DNA of 46,116 bases from NCBI RefSeq assembly GCF_010367455.1, contig NZ_WRPR01000083.1, positions 1 to 46,116 of the forward strand. Reading direction: 5' to 3'. The notes beneath the pieces were generated by a model. The model saw only the letters and a list, made by a program, of their open reading frames with translations, was not told where the DNA came from and made no database searches. The position numbers and the translations under genes are program-made. Positions 35,331-44,319 of the stretch are shown piece after piece; within the stretch, counting starts at the first letter, position 1; each line of letters opens with the position of its first letter. This DNA is from Candidatus Laterigemmans baculatus. Its GTDB lineage: Bacteria > Planctomycetota > Planctomycetia > Pirellulales > Pirellulaceae.

Positions 35331-36659
35331 ATGTCAGTTCGACGTGTCGCTGTCTTCGTAGGGGTCGCCCTGTTCGCCGGGGGGATCCTCCCGGCGTTCT
35401 TCGCCTCTCCTGGCCACGCCCAATTCGACACTCCGACAGGGCTCCAGGCGGTTCCGACCAGCAGTGGTGCCGGCGGTGCGGCCGCGGTCTCCACTTCGCA
35501 AGACCCGCCCAGCCTGCAGGCCGGCAACGCGTCGCGGCCGAGCGGCGCGGCTGCGGCAAGCGGCTCCCCGAGCCCGCAGCCGCAGAGCCTTTCCTCGCAG
35601 AGCCTTCCCTCGCAGCGTGCTCGGCCGCAAGCCGGTGGAGTTCAGAGCAGCGGCGGTGGGGGCGGCGAGTTGCCCAGCGGTGCGGGACAGATTTACGACA
35701 CGCTCGACCTCCGGCCCTACACCGGCTACCTCACCAAGCACGATCGGCCGCACCAAGCGATCGTCGACTGGATTTTGCGGGATACGGGGACCGACATGTG
35801 GTTCACCGAGCCGTTCGGTTTTCTCAACGCCAACCGCGATTCGCTGACCGTCTACCACACCCCCGAAATCCACTCGGTCGTGCGGGGAGTCGTGGACAAA
35901 TTTGTCGCTGGCAGCAAGGACCCGCAGACGATCGGGCTGCGCGTGATGACCGTGGGGAGTCCGAATTGGCGGGCTCGGGCGGTTCCCCTGATGGAGCACG
36001 TCAACGTCGGCTCGCCCGGCGTCCAGGCATGGTTGGTGACGAAAGAAAACACGGCGGTGTTGCTCTCGCTGCTGCGGCAGCGGAGCGATGCCAAGGAAGT
36101 CCAAGCGATCGACATCGCGCTCTACAACGGCCAGAGCGAGAATTTGACGAGCACCCGCCGCCGCAACTACGTCCGCAACATCCGCTCGGCCCCGACCGGC
36201 TGGCCTCCCTACGAACCCGAGCTCGGCGAAGTCGAGGAGGGATACAAGCTGGAGATCAGTCCCTTGCTGAATACCGACGGGACGACGCTCGACTGCGTCA
36301 TTCAGGCGGAGATCGATCAGGTCGAGCAGCTTGTTCCCGTGGAGCTCGATCTGCCGTTGCCCAACGGTCAGATGCACCGCACGCGGATCGAGGTTCCGCA
36401 GGTCATCTCGTGGCGGCTGCACGAGCGGTTTCGCTGGCCGATGGACCGCGTGCTGGTCCTCTCCTGCGGCGTGGTTGCCAGCCCCGACCGAGCCCAAGCC
36501 GCCGTGCCGTTTTTGAACCTCGAACCGCTCACCGGCCAGACTGCTGGCCGAGCCGACGCCTTGCTGTTCGTTGAATTCAAAGGTCCCGCCGCGGCCAATT
36601 TGCCGCTGGGACCGCGGACCGCCAGCCCCAACGTCGGCTTCAGTCGCGGACGTTATTAA
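35331..36659 (+). CDS. exported protein of unknown function, planctomycete type
   Basis: A 442-residue protein with signal peptide (about 1-28, ending GHAQ), a Ser/Pro/Gln-rich linker with SLPSQ-like repeats, and a mixed alpha/beta region from about 120. The segment YKLEISPLLNTDGTTLDC, followed by a beta-strand-rich tail, recalls the amphipathic beta region of secretin-type proteins, but homology is uncertain. The ATG at 35331 is preferred, with AAAGGA about 8 bases upstream; another in-frame ATG at 35322 sits directly on that site. It is flanked by a promoter-like sequence, and the next gene is the atypical ketosynthase. I do not recognise the family. Confidence 0.75.
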   Translation: MSVRRVAVFVGVALFAGGILPAFFASPGHAQFDTPTGLQAVPTSSGAGGAAAVSTSQDPPSLQAGNASRPSGAAAASGSPSPQPQSLSSQSLPSQRARPQAGGVQSSGGGGGELPSGAGQIYDTLDLRPYTGYLTKHDRPHQAIVDWILRDTGTDMWFTEPFGFLNANRDSLTVYHTPEIHSVVRGVVDKFVAGSKDPQTIGLRVMTVGSPNWRARAVPLMEHVNVGSPGVQAWLVTKENTAVLLSLLRQRSDAKEVQAIDIALYNGQSENLTSTRRRNYVRNIRSAPTGWPPYEPELGEVEEGYKLEISPLLNTDGTTLDCVIQAEIDQVEQLVPVELDLPLPNGQMHRTRIEVPQVISWRLHERFRWPMDRVLVLSCGVVASPDRAQAAVPFLNLEPLTGQTAGRADALLFVEFKGPAAANLPLGPRTASPNVGFSRGRY

Positions 36660-36697
36660 AGGCTGCCAGACAACCCGAGGCCCCCGATCGACTGGAC

Positions 36698-36727
36698 TTC
36701 AAAAAATTTGGGTTGTGCGGGTAGAAT
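36698..36727 (+). promoter_or_regulatory. candidate promoter for the second ketosynthase
   Basis: TAGAAT (36722-36727) is a good -10 box; the best -35 is TTCAAA (36698-36703) at 18 bases. It lies about 80 bases before the ATG at 36807. Confidence 0.4.
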
Positions 36728-36806
36728 GCACCGCCCTAAAACGCACTCCCCTTCATCTTTGCCCCTTTCGCCCAAGCGACGCCCTCGCCACCAATTACGT
36801 TCACTG

Positions 36807-38117
36807 ATGAGTATTCCTGAGCCGCGTCGCGTCGTGATTACCGGGGTCGGAGTGATCTGCCCCCTCGGAAACAACCCGGTCGAACTGCAGTCGGCACTGC
36901 AAGCGGGCAAGAGCGGCGTCGGGCCGATCGAGAGCCTGCCCGCAGGTGCCCTGCCGATCCGCAACGGCGCCGAAGCCCAAGCCTTCACAGGTTCGATCGA
37001 CGATTACGGCCCGCTCGAGAAAGGGCTGCAGCGGGCGATCCGCAAAGGCCAGAAGGTGATGTGCCGCGAGATCGAGATGGGGGTGGCCGCTGCCCAGCTG
37101 GCGCTTTCCGACGCGGCGCTCGACGAGAACAGCCGCGACCGCGACCGCACCGGCGTGGTTTATGGCTCGGACTACATCATGACGCTCCCCGAGGAGTTCG
37201 CTGCGGGGATCCAGCGGTGCATCGACGCCGAGGGCCGGTTCGACTTTAGCCGCTGGGCCGAGTTGGGGCTGCCGCAGGTCAACCCGCTGTGGCTGCTCAA
37301 GTACTTGCCGAACATGCCCGCCAGCCACATCGCGATCTACAACGATCTGCGAGGTCCCAACAACTCGCTGACCCTCCGCGAGGCCTCTCCCTGTGCGGCG
37401 TTGGCCGAAGCCTATTCGACGATTTCCCGCGGCCATGCCGATGTGCTGGTGGTCGGTTCCACCGGCTCACGCGTCCATCCCTTCCGCGCCTTGCACGCTT
37501 CGATGCAGGAACCGCTGGCTCCGGACCGCGACGACCCGACTGCGATGAGCCGTCCGTTCGACGCCGACCGCGAGGGTGCGGTGCTCGGCGAGGGCGCCGC
37601 GGCGATGATCCTCGAGACGCGCGAACATGCCACCGCTCGGGGAGCCAAGATCTTGGGCGAAGTCGTAGGCTACGGAAGCAGCACCGTCGCGTCCCAGGCC
37701 GATCCGCGGCATCTGCAGCGGGCGCTGGCGAACGTGATGCGGTCGGCGATCGCCGGCACGAGCCCTCAGGAAATCGGTCACATCAACGCCCACGGCGTCG
37801 GCACCCGCGAGGGAGACGCTCAAGAGGCGGCTGCGATCGGAGAAGTCTTTGGCGATCCGCAAGCGGCACCCCCGGTCGTGGCCCCCAAGAGCTATTTTGG
37901 GAACCTCGGCGCCGGAGGCGGAATGGTCGAAGTCGTCGCTAGCCTGCTCAGCCTCGAGTCGGGCCAGCTCTTCGACCCCCTCAACTATGACGCGCCCGAT
38001 CCCGAGTGCCCGGTCCGGATGGCCGACGCCAAAACCCCTGCCGGCGACCAGTTCGTCAGCACCAACGTGACGCCGCAAGGCCAAGCGACTGCCATCCGCA
38101 TCGCCCGCTACCGCTGA
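36807..38117 (+). CDS. beta-ketoacyl synthase (KAS I/II fold) with Cys-His-Asn triad
   Basis: A 436-residue thiolase-fold ketosynthase related to FabF but divergent. By alignment with the fabF gene here, Cys196 (EASPCAALAEA) is the nucleophile and His329 (NAHGVGTREGD) the first histidine. The second histidine is replaced by Asn366 (KSYFGNLGAGGG). A C-H-N set is the hallmark of FabH-type and chalcone-type condensing enzymes, not of KAS I/II. ATG 36807 gives the standard xPRRVVITGVG start. It lies 3.5 kb after fabF with its own promoter candidate. It could start chains, make a special lipid, or be a non-condensing subunit. Confidence 0.88.
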   Translation: MSIPEPRRVVITGVGVICPLGNNPVELQSALQAGKSGVGPIESLPAGALPIRNGAEAQAFTGSIDDYGPLEKGLQRAIRKGQKVMCREIEMGVAAAQLALSDAALDENSRDRDRTGVVYGSDYIMTLPEEFAAGIQRCIDAEGRFDFSRWAELGLPQVNPLWLLKYLPNMPASHIAIYNDLRGPNNSLTLREASPCAALAEAYSTISRGHADVLVVGSTGSRVHPFRALHASMQEPLAPDRDDPTAMSRPFDADREGAVLGEGAAAMILETREHATARGAKILGEVVGYGSSTVASQADPRHLQRALANVMRSAIAGTSPQEIGHINAHGVGTREGDAQEAAAIGEVFGDPQAAPPVVAPKSYFGNLGAGGGMVEVVASLLSLESGQLFDPLNYDAPDPECPVRMADAKTPAGDQFVSTNVTPQGQATAIRIARYR

Positions 38118-38132
38118 GCCGTCGGCACAAGG

Positions 38133-39917
38133 TCACCGCAGAAAGGTGTCCGAATCGAGCAGCCCTGTCTCGAGCATGCCCGCGTCGAGCGACTGAATCG
38201 TCACTGGCCCCATCGCCGCCGGAGCCAGTTCCGCCGGGCTGTTTTCCCTCGGTCCCGCTTCCTTGGGCCCAGCGTCTTTGGGCCCAGCTTCCACGGGTGC
38301 CGACAACGGCGGGGCCATCGGGGCCGGTAACGTCGGCGTGGGTGCCGGTACCGCTTCCGCGGGGGCGGAGAACCATTCGGGTGAGATGTAGCTTGGCGGC
38401 AGTGGGCCATTGCGTTGCAGGTCGATCGCCGCGTGCGGTGGGAGCGCTTTTTGCAACTCGCACAGCTCATGCTGGCGGATCGCATCGATCGTGGGGACGA
38501 CCCGGGTCACCATCGCGATGATGATCTCAGTGCGGCGATTGGAGACCGCTTTGCGGCGGAACAGGTGGCCGAGGTAGGGGATTTTGGAGAACCAGGGGAC
38601 CTCGCTGAGGTTGTCGGTATCCTCCTCCTTGATCAAGCCGCCGATCACGACTCCGCCGCCGTCGGGCAGGAGGATCGTGGTCGTCAGCTCGGTCGTGTCC
38701 TCTTCGGGGAGATCATCGACCACGCGCCCGTTGGAGACTTTGGGGGTGATCGTCATCAGGATTTGCCCATCGACGCTGATCACTGGGACGACGTGCAGGA
38801 CGACGCCCGTCTCGAGGAAATTGATCGTCTCGAGGCTGCTCGTCTGCGTCGTGGTGGTCGTCTTGTAGCCGAGCTTCTGACCGATCTGGATGTTCGCTTC
38901 TTGGCGGTTGGCGACCAGCACTTTGGGCGACGCGAGGGTGCGGGACATGGTGTGGTTCTGGATCAGCTCGACCATCCCCGAGATATCGGTCCCGTCGAGC
39001 GTGATCAGCATCCCGTCGCTCGGAGCGAGGATGTCGCCTCCGTCGCCCGTTTCGCCGGTGTGCCGAAGGCTTTGGAATTTGAGCGAGCCGTGGCCGAGCC
39101 GCAGCAACTGCGACAAGTTCACCCCGTGGCGGTTTTCGTCCCCCAGACTGACCTGCAGGACGTGGGCTTCGATCAGCACTTGCCGCGGAGGCTGATCGAC
39201 CTCGGCCAAGTAGGCTTCGACCCGGGCCACCGCGTCGGGAACATCTTCGACGACCAGCAGTTCGCGGGTCCGCGTTTTGTCGGTCGCGTCGGACTCGCTG
39301 ATGAAGACTTGTCCGATCGGCGAGAGCAGCCCGGCGGCGACCGCTTGGGCATCGGTCGCCGAGATGTAGTTGAGCGGGAAGATCCGCAGCAGACGCCCCT
39401 GGACGCTCGCCTCGAGCCGCTGCCCGGTCGTCAGCTGGGTGACGTACAGCAAATTCCCTCGCCGGTGCCACGCGAAGCCGGCCACTCCGAGGATTGCATC
39501 GAGCACTTCGTCGAGCCGGGCGTTTTCCACTTCCAGCGTCACCTGGCCACCCACGCCGGGGCCGATCACCAAGTTCAACCGGTGGTTCTGGGCGATCATC
39601 CGCAGCACGTCCTGCAGCTCCGCGCCGTCGGCGTGCAGCGAGACGAGTTCGGGATCGGCCGCCGGGAGCACCTCGAGCTCGGCCGGTCGCCCACCGCGCG
39701 GGCTTTGCTGCATGAGCGGCTGGGCCCCGAGCGGCTGGGCCCCGAGCCGCTGGGCCCCGAGCGGTTGGGGGGCGAGCGGTTGAAAGAATCCGCCCGGCGG
39801 CGGCCCGGGGGGCGAGACCTGCTCGGCGATTCCTTGGACGCGTTCCACCGGGGCGCTCTGGGCGGCGGCGGGACCTGCGGCAAGCAGAAGCAGTGCGATC
39901 GTTGCCACCCGCCGCAT
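38133..39917 (-). CDS. pilQ: secretin of a type IV pilus / type II secretion system (PilQ/GspD family)
   Basis: An outer-membrane pore subunit, 594 residues. Signal peptide 1-20 (ending AAAQS), a repetitive Pro/Leu/Gln linker, a STN/N-domain (about 90-160: LQDVLRMIAQNHRLNLVI), a further N-domain, and the secretin barrel domain (about 230-475) with VLIEAHVLQVSLGDENRHG, the gate region, and the C-terminal GGLIKEEDTDNLSEVPWFS and LGHLFRR motifs. A Pro/Ala-rich tail of about 100 residues follows the barrel, longer than usual. It is the last gene of the assembly cluster, 94 bp after the pilP-like gene. Whether it works in pili or secretion cannot be decided; GspD is the alternative name. Confidence 0.9.
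   Translation of the reverse strand: MRRVATIALLLLAAGPAAAQSAPVERVQGIAEQVSPPGPPPGGFFQPLAPQPLGAQRLGAQPLGAQPLMQQSPRGGRPAELEVLPAADPELVSLHADGAELQDVLRMIAQNHRLNLVIGPGVGGQVTLEVENARLDEVLDAILGVAGFAWHRRGNLLYVTQLTTGQRLEASVQGRLLRIFPLNYISATDAQAVAAGLLSPIGQVFISESDATDKTRTRELLVVEDVPDAVARVEAYLAEVDQPPRQVLIEAHVLQVSLGDENRHGVNLSQLLRLGHGSLKFQSLRHTGETGDGGDILAPSDGMLITLDGTDISGMVELIQNHTMSRTLASPKVLVANRQEANIQIGQKLGYKTTTTTQTSSLETINFLETGVVLHVVPVISVDGQILMTITPKVSNGRVVDDLPEEDTTELTTTILLPDGGGVVIGGLIKEEDTDNLSEVPWFSKIPYLGHLFRRKAVSNRRTEIIIAMVTRVVPTIDAIRQHELCELQKALPPHAAIDLQRNGPLPPSYISPEWFSAPAEAVPAPTPTLPAPMAPPLSAPVEAGPKDAGPKEAGPRENSPAELAPAAMGPVTIQSLDAGMLETGLLDSDTFLR
39714..39786 (-). repeat. 15-bp tandem repeat in the secretin N-terminus
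   Basis: About 4.7 copies of GAGCGGCTGGGCCCC and variants encode a PLGAQ-like pentapeptide repeat between signal peptide and N-domain. Frame is preserved. Confidence 0.85.
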
Positions 39918-40011
39918 TCAGGGAATCCTCTGGAGTCGAAATCGCATTCGGGAACCGGGGCTCGCGTCCGGCGGCTGATGACCGGTTCCGCCTGGGATCG
40001 AGCCGGTGGTT

Positions 40012-40518
40012 TCAATCGGTCGCGCGAAGCGTTTCGATCCAGTGTTTGGCATCTTTGACCGGAATAATCTGGTCGTCGACGATCGCCGCCGATCCATGGG
40101 AAGTCCGATAGACCGCGCGGACCGAGGTTCGAGCGGCGGCCGCGGCGAGGGCTTCGGAGCGAACCGCTTCCGGTTCTGACGATTCGGCGGAAGGCTGGGT
40201 GGGCGGGGCAAAAGGATCGGCTGCGGCAATCCGCTCGCGATCGAGTCGTGGCAGCTCGACCCCCGCGATCGGCAGCCCCGCATCGGTCGCGGTGGGTGGA
40301 TCTGCAGGGGTTGCCGATTGTGCCGACTGCGGGTCCTGAGAGGCCGCTGCCGGGCGGGTTGCAAAGCGGCGGCGAGAGCTGTTCGACTCCTTCTGCGGGG
40401 GAGCCTCTCCGGCTTCGTCGGGCCACAACAAGACCGCTCCCAGGCAGATTCCCAGGATCCCCACGAGCACCAACTTGTGGCGTTCCTTGCGGGCTCCTTT
40501 CGCACGTTTGACGGCCAT
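40012..40518 (-). CDS. PilP/GspC-like inner-membrane lipoprotein-type linker protein
   Basis: A 168-residue protein with a basic N-terminus and one membrane helix (about 15-33). A Pro/Ala-rich periplasmic linker and a short C-terminal beta domain (RAVYRTSHGSAAIVDDQIIPV) follow, like the HR/PilP domain that contacts secretin N-domains. It lies 5 bp after the pilO-like stop and just upstream of the secretin, the position of pilP in type IV pilus operons. Sequence similarity is weak, so the assignment rests on domain pattern and order. No lipobox Cys is present, unlike classical PilP. Confidence 0.65.
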   Translation of the reverse strand: MAVKRAKGARKERHKLVLVGILGICLGAVLLWPDEAGEAPPQKESNSSRRRFATRPAAASQDPQSAQSATPADPPTATDAGLPIAGVELPRLDRERIAAADPFAPPTQPSAESSEPEAVRSEALAAAAARTSVRAVYRTSHGSAAIVDDQIIPVKDAKHWIETLRATD

Positions 40519-40523
40519 CGCAG

Positions 40524-41156
40524 TTAAGCTTCCGGTGGATTGAGGAGGGTACGTTTGAGTTGTCCGGCGAACGTCTTTTCGGCGGCGTGGGGGATGCGGA
40601 GAGTCAGTTCCGCTTGTCGCAATCCGCCGCCGCGGCCGAGCACGTCGACCGGTTCGGCGCGGAGTTCGACACCCGCCACCCAGACCGCGACCGTGCCGCG
40701 GTCGAGCTCGGCGAGAAAGCGACAGAGGCTGGCGTGGTCACATCGCAGCCGCAATCGCAGTTGCTGCGTAGCGGCATCGTCGGCGCCGCGGTTCTGCAGC
40801 GGTTGAAGCGCGAGGATTTCGGCGCCCGCGGCTCGCGCCGCAGCCGAGATCGTCGCGATCAAGGGATCCATCGCGGGACGGTCGGGGAGGTGACGCAGCA
40901 GCGCTCGCATCTCCTCGGTCGTCGCCGCGATCGCTTCGCGGACCGCGATGACCTCGGCGTCGACCGCATCGGCCGAAGCGATCAGCCGCGTCAACCGCTC
41001 CTGCTCCTGCTGCGACTCGGCCAGACGTTTCTCGAGCGGGCGCGTCGCCAGCAGGTAGCCGGCCGCGGGAATCGCCACGACCATCGCCGCTCCGCAAGCG
41101 TGCAGCGCAAGCCGCTTGGCGGCTGGAAATGGCGAGAGGTGGGAGGCTCGTCTCAT
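40524..41156 (-). CDS. PilO-like type IV pilus/type II secretion alignment protein
   Basis: A 210-residue single-pass inner-membrane protein. The membrane helix (about 20-38) is followed by a coiled coil (LEKRLAESQQEQERLTRLIASADAV) and a ferredoxin-like periplasmic domain ending in RIPHAA. With PilN it would form the alignment complex between inner-membrane platform and secretin. Its ATG overlaps the pilN-like stop by 4 bp (ATGA), implying coupled translation. Confidence 0.78.
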   Translation of the reverse strand: MRRASHLSPFPAAKRLALHACGAAMVVAIPAAGYLLATRPLEKRLAESQQEQERLTRLIASADAVDAEVIAVREAIAATTEEMRALLRHLPDRPAMDPLIATISAAARAAGAEILALQPLQNRGADDAATQQLRLRLRCDHASLCRFLAELDRGTVAVWVAGVELRAEPVDVLGRGGGLRQAELTLRIPHAAEKTFAGQLKRTLLNPPEA

Positions 41157-41779
41157 TGGGGCAGCTCCTTTTCGACCCGCACCGCGGCTTCGATCTCGGC
41201 TCGTCGCCCGCCGACCGCATTGTCTTCCGAGGTGCTTCGCAGTCGCACGTCCTGAAATCGGGCGTTCTCGCGGAGGCGTGAAATCAAATCGCGGAGGCTC
41301 AGTTCATCTCGGGCGATCGCTGTGAAGGCGACGTGGGTGGTCGAGGAAGCGGCGGGAGTCGTCCCGCGCGGCGTGGCGCCGCTGAGATCGATCCGCAGCG
41401 ATTGCAGTCGGGTCGCCGGCGACTCCGAGGCGACCGTTGCCGTGGCGATGGCTCCAAATGTCTGGAGCAGGTCGTCCGAGGGGATCAGGGCATCGAGCCG
41501 GCTGCGGAGCGTGAGCAGTTCCTGGTGGCGGGCTTGGAGTGCCGCCTGCTTTTCCAAGTTGGTCCGCACCGGTTGGCTGGCTTCCTCGAGCACCGCGACG
41601 CGATGCTCGGCGAGCCGCTGGCGGTTGTAGACCAAGGAGACCTGGACGCCGCAGACGACCACCATGGCGGCGGCCACACGAGCCCAGGCGGTGAGGGTCC
41701 GGCGGGCGGCGGTGCGCTGCCGAAACCGCAACGGGAGCAGATTGATTTCTCGTTCCGCGGGTGTCGCGCGATCGAACAT
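41153..41779 (-). CDS. PilN-like type IV pilus/type II secretion alignment protein
   Basis: A 208-residue inner-membrane protein. It begins with a short cytoplasmic segment containing INLLPLRFRQR, the PilN sequence known to dock onto PilM. A membrane helix (about 33-50), a coiled coil (about 55-100) and a ferredoxin-like periplasmic domain follow. ATG 41779 overlaps the pilM-like TGA by one base (TGATG). The downstream gene overlaps its stop by 4 bp. Confidence 0.83.
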   Translation of the reverse strand: MFDRATPAEREINLLPLRFRQRTAARRTLTAWARVAAAMVVVCGVQVSLVYNRQRLAEHRVAVLEEASQPVRTNLEKQAALQARHQELLTLRSRLDALIPSDDLLQTFGAIATATVASESPATRLQSLRIDLSGATPRGTTPAASSTTHVAFTAIARDELSLRDLISRLRENARFQDVRLRSTSEDNAVGGRRAEIEAAVRVEKELPQ

Positions 41780-43047
41780 CACTCTTCCACGCCTCCACGT
41801 TTCTCGGCATGCTGCCCCCGCGCGGCGTCTCGCCGACCGCGAGCCGACGCGGAGCTGGTTCTTCGGTCGTGGGCGGCGAGCTCTCCGCAGGCCAGCCCCA
41901 AGGAGACGGCGAACAGGCCATCCGGCGGAGCGTACTCGTGATCGGCCGGCCGACCGCGACCGCCCCACTGCCAACGACGGACCGGGCGACCGAGGGCCGC
42001 GGCGAGCAGGTCGGGAAGTTCCGCGGCAGCCGCTGCCGCACCGCAGATGACGACAGGGCCCGAGGGATCGACCCCGGGGAGCGACTCGGCCAGCCGGAAG
42101 GAGCGGAGCAGTTCCGAGGCGGCCGCTTGAACCAGCGGCCGGAGCAGCTCGGGATCGACGCTGGCTTCGCGACGCTCGACTCCGCGACGCTCGGCCGCGC
42201 GACGATTCGCGCTTCGCGGACCGTCGCCACGCGGATCGCTCGAGCTCCGCGGCGAGGCGTCCGCCCCGCCCCGCCCCGCGAGGCGGGCGGCCGAGCTGAG
42301 TCCGTAGCCTCGCAACGAGCGGCACAGCGAGGGTTCGAAAAAGGGGCCGCCGGAAGCATTGTCGGCGATCACCAACACGCAGTCGTTCCAGCCCCACTCG
42401 ATCATCACCCGAGCTCCGCCGGTCGCGTCGAGGTTCAGGCTGCGGGCCAGGGCGTGTGGACGCGAATCGATCCGGCGGCAGCTGTAGCCGGCCTGCTCGA
42501 TCGCTTCGCCGACGGCCGCGCTCGCACTGCCGCTGACCGCGTAGAGCATCTGCCGCGAGCTGCGTCCGACCTGCCAACGGCACGACTGGATCGAACTGCC
42601 GGCGGCGAGCGAGGCTCCGAGATCGGCGCGAAGCGACGACCCAAAGGCTTCGGCCGACGCTTCGCTGGGGGTTCGCAGGACCGCGACCGAGGCGGGCAGC
42701 ACCGCTGCCGCGACTCGCCGCCGCCCGTCGCTCGGTCGCGGCAAGGAGCGAGCCACCGCACGACCGACCGATTCGGACGTGGGGGCTCGATTCTCACCTC
42801 CCCGCCCTTCGGAGTCCATCCGCTCCGCGTCGAGCGGCAGGGGATGGTCGACCGATCCGCGGCTGGTCCAGTACAGGCCGTCGCGGCGGGCGGCGACATG
42901 AGCGACGTGCAGGCTGGCGGTCGTGACGTCGATCCCGACCGCTTCCCGCAACCCGCTTCGCCAGCGAGGAGCCAAGGCGCCGGTCCCACCAGGAGATGCC
43001 GCGGGAGCAGCTCGGCGAGCGGCGGAGGTGAGGGCGAGGATCGGCAT
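41779..43047 (-). CDS. PilM-like actin-fold assembly protein
   Basis: A 422-residue cytoplasmic protein of the actin-like ATPase fold. VGIDVTTASLHVAHV is the phosphate-1-like strand and turn (about residues 36-50), and GPVVICGAAAAAAELPDLLAAALGRPV is the C-terminal adenosine-like motif. A highly Arg/Ser/Asp-rich insertion sits around 265-310. It is a partner of PilN through the INLLP peptide encoded next. Two ATG/GTG starts are possible; ATG 43047 is used, and a GTG at 43086 adds 13 residues. Sequence is divergent from proteobacterial PilM, so the call leans on operon order. Confidence 0.75.
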   Translation of the reverse strand: MPILALTSAARRAAPAASPGGTGALAPRWRSGLREAVGIDVTTASLHVAHVAARRDGLYWTSRGSVDHPLPLDAERMDSEGRGGENRAPTSESVGRAVARSLPRPSDGRRRVAAAVLPASVAVLRTPSEASAEAFGSSLRADLGASLAAGSSIQSCRWQVGRSSRQMLYAVSGSASAAVGEAIEQAGYSCRRIDSRPHALARSLNLDATGGARVMIEWGWNDCVLVIADNASGGPFFEPSLCRSLRGYGLSSAARLAGRGGADASPRSSSDPRGDGPRSANRRAAERRGVERREASVDPELLRPLVQAAASELLRSFRLAESLPGVDPSGPVVICGAAAAAAELPDLLAAALGRPVRRWQWGGRGRPADHEYAPPDGLFAVSLGLACGELAAHDRRTSSASARGRRDAARGQHAEKRGGVEE

Positions 43048-43124
43048 GGCAGGGATCCGGCAATTCGCAAAAGGGAGGGGTGCCACGAGCAGACGTCGGT
43101 TGCGTTACGCAATCCTAGGTCGCG

Positions 43125-44303
43125 TTATGCGACCGAGCTGATGTCGAGCAGCGGGAGCATGATCGAGAGCACCACGCCAGCGACCAATACGCCCATCCCG
43201 AGAATGATGACCGGCTCGAGCGAGACGACCAGCTTGCGGAGCACTCGGGCCCCCTCCTCTTCATAGAACTCGCCGCAGTCGCTGAGCACCTCCGGGAGCC
43301 GACCGGTTCGCTCGGCGGTCGCCACCATCTGGGCCGCTTCGGGAGGCAAGAACTCCGACGCGGCGAGGGCCCGGCTGGCCAAGTCGCCCGAAAGGATGTC
43401 CTCTTCGACCTCCTCGAGCAGAGCCACGAAGTAGCTGTTCGAAGTCGCCTCGCGGGTCAACCGGATCGCTTGCAGCAGCGGCACGCCACCGTGGGTCAGC
43501 GTTCCGAGGAAGCGGAACATCCGGCCGGTCGCCAAAGGACGATAGGCTGAGCGGATCGGGGGAGCGAACAGCAAGAAGCGGTCGAGCCCCTGCCGTAGAA
43601 GCGGATGCCGGCGGAAGTACCAGAGCACCGCGACGCTGCCGAAGAGACCCCCGACGACCGGCATCCAGTGGGTCCGAGCCCACAGGCCGAAGTCGAGCAG
43701 GATTGCGGTCGAGGCGGGGACCGGACGGCCGAGCGTCGAGAAGACTTCGCCAAACCTCGGCAGCACGCCGAACAGCATCGCGACCGAGACCGCGGAGGCC
43801 ACCAAAATCAAAATCACCGGGTAGATCAGCGCACCGACGATCGTGCTTCGCAGTTGCATTTCGCTCCGCAGCATCTCCGACAACCGCCGCAGCGCCTGGG
43901 GGACTTCGCCAGTCGATTCGCCCGCAGCGACCAAGGCTGGCAGCGTGGCGGGCAAGCCGTCGCCGTGGGCGGTGAGGGCCGAGGAGAGGGAGCTGCCGCC
44001 GTTGATCGCTTCGAAGATCCGGCGGAGTCGGTCGGCCAGCACTGGATGCCGCGAGTGTTTGGCAGCGGTCTCCATCGCCTCCGCCAAATCGATCCCGTTC
44101 TGGCACATCACCGCCAGCTGGGTGATCACCAGCAGCAGACTGCCGGTCGGAATCCGGCCCCGCAGCGGCGCGTCGCCCTCCTCGAGCGACCCGTCGGAGG
44201 CGTCGTGGTAGCCGAAGTCGTCCCTTGGGGAGTGGAAGTCGTCGGAGGGGCCCTGCGGTTCGTCGCGAGCGGCGCGTCGCGGGGCCGCTGAGAGGAGAGG
44301 CAT
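43125..44303 (-). CDS. pilC: inner-membrane platform protein, PilC/GspF family
   Basis: A 392-residue integral membrane protein with two GspF domains (about 58-185 and 260-385). Three or four helices are visible (YPVILILVASAVSVAMLFGVLP, WMPVVGGLFGSVAVLWYF, and EPVIILGMGVLVAGVVLSIMLP). Typical GspF motifs include AGESTGEVPQALRRLSEML and ERTGRLPEVL. An acidic N-terminal extension of about 50 residues precedes domain 1. It is the rotor or platform for pilin assembly, driven by the adjacent ATPase. After its stop, two small perfect hairpins (43100-43112 and 43118-43134) fill the 77-bp gap to the pilM-like gene. Confidence 0.92.
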   Translation of the reverse strand: MPLLSAAPRRAARDEPQGPSDDFHSPRDDFGYHDASDGSLEEGDAPLRGRIPTGSLLLVITQLAVMCQNGIDLAEAMETAAKHSRHPVLADRLRRIFEAINGGSSLSSALTAHGDGLPATLPALVAAGESTGEVPQALRRLSEMLRSEMQLRSTIVGALIYPVILILVASAVSVAMLFGVLPRFGEVFSTLGRPVPASTAILLDFGLWARTHWMPVVGGLFGSVAVLWYFRRHPLLRQGLDRFLLFAPPIRSAYRPLATGRMFRFLGTLTHGGVPLLQAIRLTREATSNSYFVALLEEVEEDILSGDLASRALAASEFLPPEAAQMVATAERTGRLPEVLSDCGEFYEEEGARVLRKLVVSLEPVIILGMGVLVAGVVLSIMLPLLDISSVA

Positions 44304-44319
44304 CGTGTTCTCGCTTCGG

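Noticed and set aside
35155-35361. Small plus-strand frame of 68 codons with a signal-like hydrophobic stretch
   Set aside because: It overlaps the start of the exported protein in another frame, spans the promoter candidate, and shows no homology signal.
43100-43134. Terminator between pilC and the pilM-like gene
   Set aside because: Two small perfect hairpins exist but there is no T-run, and the genes appear to form one operon.
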